A stretch of 64,000 nucleotides of DNA. It comes from Rhynchopus sp. YZ270_cl-10. Taxonomy: Eukaryota > Euglenozoa > Diplonemea > Diplonemida > Diplonemidae. The position numbers and the translations under genes were made by a program. The notes under the pieces are model-generated. The model did not search any database and was not told the DNA's origin. It was given only the letters and a program-made list of their open reading frames with translations. The DNA is taken from assembly GCA_964035575.1 (NCBI GenBank), contig OZ037857.1, forward strand, positions 372,001 through 436,000, read 5' to 3'. Positions 62,528 through 64,000 of the stretch are shown here, one piece after another (the first letter of the stretch is position 1; the number at the start of each line of letters is the position of its first letter).

Positions 62528-64000
62528 GATGAGGGGGGCGAATGTGGAAGCCGAAACAACCTCCTGACACCGTCACGTAGAATATTTAAACCCGTAGGCC
62601 ACGAGAGCATCCATCCCAACTACAAACAAAAACACAGGACCCCCGAGGGCCCAGAAAAAAGGCGGAGTGAACAAAAAACTAATGATACGACACCAAGCCT
62701 CAGCGGGCGCAGGCATCCAGAAATAAAACCAAAAGCCACTGCAAAAAAAACAGCGGACAAAAAACAGGGCAGGGAAACAGCTTTAATGAAAAGCTGGAAG
62801 AAAAAACAGAAGGCAATCTAAAATAAGAATAATCTAAGGACATCACTCGTCCGACCACATAAAACCGCCACCGTCGACCACCACGCCGTCCGACGGGGGG
62901 TCGGCCCAGTCCTGCCCAGCGGTACCCCAGCGCGACAGCTCGTCCGCCGGCATACGGTCCGTCGCGATCCAGCGCGACAACATGCCCGCACCCGCCCCGT
63001 CAGTGACCCGAAACAGGCGCTCCAAGACCGTGTTCCCTAACCTGACTGCACAGTGGCCCTTCTCCAGCACAGCAACCACCGCGGCGTTGTCCCCCACCAC
63101 CAAAATCCTGCGGGCGCCACCACGTACAGCATGCAGCACGCCCCAGGCCATCGCCCGCAACTCCAAAATGAAAATATCCTCGACCGTGGACCACGTGCCC
63201 CACTTCCTGAAAGCGCGCCCGCCAGCAAGCGTCCGCACAATAAACCCCCACCCCTCGGGGCACGCGTCCGACCACACCACCGTGTCACACCCCTCCTCCG
63301 GCGACAGCTTCCACCTGGGGACGCGCCACACATCCGGCACCAATCGCCGCTCCACAAACACACGCAAGTCCGTCCGCATGCCCGCAGAGATCTGCACCTG
63401 GTCGTCCCAGTCAATCGCGCCCGCAGACACCTCGGCGCCCCGCGCACGAATCCACGCCAACATGTCCGGCACCCCGCAGAACCGGTCCCCCATCGCATAC
63501 GTCGCCCAGATGACGGCCCCGATACCTTTCCACACTTCGCGCAGCGAGGGACCCGACGCCGACAGCAATACGTCCATCACGACACGGGCCTTCCGACGCC
63601 ACTCCCCCGGCAGCCGCATTCTGCGCCCCCGCAAATCCCACTCAATCCCTGCGTAGGTACACACCTGTACCGGAGTGAGCGTCGACTTCTCGCGGTTCAC
63701 CTCAGCGCCAACTTCGTCCGCTCTGCGCAGGAACCCCCGAAGCCGCGCAGACGCCTCACCCGCCGACTTCCCCAAAATGAGGTTGTCGTCTATCCACGCA
63801 GCAGCACACACACCCGCCATATCCCCGAGAAGCCCCAGCGACGTCTCCTGCGCAATCACCGCCGCCCACGACCACCCCATCGCCATGCGGGTAAGCTGCA
63901 TGCGACGCGCACCCTGCCGCACACCAAAAAACTGCCCCACCTCCGCGGACAAAGGGAATTGCCAGAAAAACCCTTTAAAATCCGCCACGACTGCATGCGT
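62528..64000 (-). mobile_element. Tyrosine-recombinase retrotransposon, copy 3, cut by window end
   Basis: Starts with the 34-bp repeat (62528-62561), then the same sequence as copies 1 and 2 up to the window edge, covering RNase H and most of the RT (RT-RNase H region ends at 62843). The spacing between equivalent points of units is 5,523 and 5,528 bp, so the array continues beyond the window. Confidence 0.85.

Overview
The window reads as nuclear DNA from a microbial eukaryote that I cannot place to species. It has eukaryote-only genes (RTF1 of the Paf1 complex, eIF1A, a RING-finger protein, a WW-domain protein, a sphingomyelin-synthase-type lipid transferase). It also has short spliceosomal introns whose donors all start GTATG (41, 48, 50, 60, 182, 239 and 994 nt where I could fix both ends). 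Spacers are T/A-rich with long homopolymers, while coding stretches and the retroelement array are GC-richer. Every gene call rests on reading the sequence; no search was run.

Layout. 0.2-1.2 kb: RING gene (minus). 1.2-9.1 kb: spacer with short structured repeats and a 3.0-kb element bounded by inverted arrays of ACGATCGT. 9.1-12.3 kb: four-exon gene for a very glutamine-rich protein (minus). 12.5-13.7 kb: foldback element with TA target duplication. 14.6-16.7 kb: inverted-repeat element full of minisatellites. 16.9-18.9 kb: RTF1 (minus). 19.2-21.5 kb: metacaspase-like protein with a C-terminal WW domain that lacks the catalytic cysteine (minus). 22.4-24.5 kb: sphingomyelin-synthase-like gene, four exons (minus). 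26.0-28.9 kb: two eIF1A genes with identical proteins, flanking a small ORF and a truncated sirtuin-like reading frame. 29-43.7 kb: no convincing gene, but dense in dispersed hairpin repeats. 43.7-47.7 kb: a complete-looking 3,971-bp DNA transposon with about 335-bp terminal inverted repeats, a TA duplication and two genes, one of them spliced. 47.7-50 kb: spacer with a 174-bp MITE. 50-64 kb: tandem array, period about 5.52 kb, of a tyrosine-recombinase retrotransposon (gag-like, recombinase, then RT-RNase H) embedded in GAGAGG arrays and running off the window end.

The most unusual material is of four kinds: (1) the two-gene transposon, whose larger protein may be a diverged RNase H-fold transposase; (2) families of 35-130 bp hairpin repeats whose paired positions change together from copy to copy, as if selected for structure; (3) the retroelement array, in which empty and filled copies of a 34-bp site lie side by side; (4) the metacaspase-like pseudoenzyme. 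The host genes are mostly housekeeping (transcription elongation, translation initiation, lipid metabolism) and show no operon-like functional link; four neighbours between 16.9 and 26.5 kb share the minus strand.
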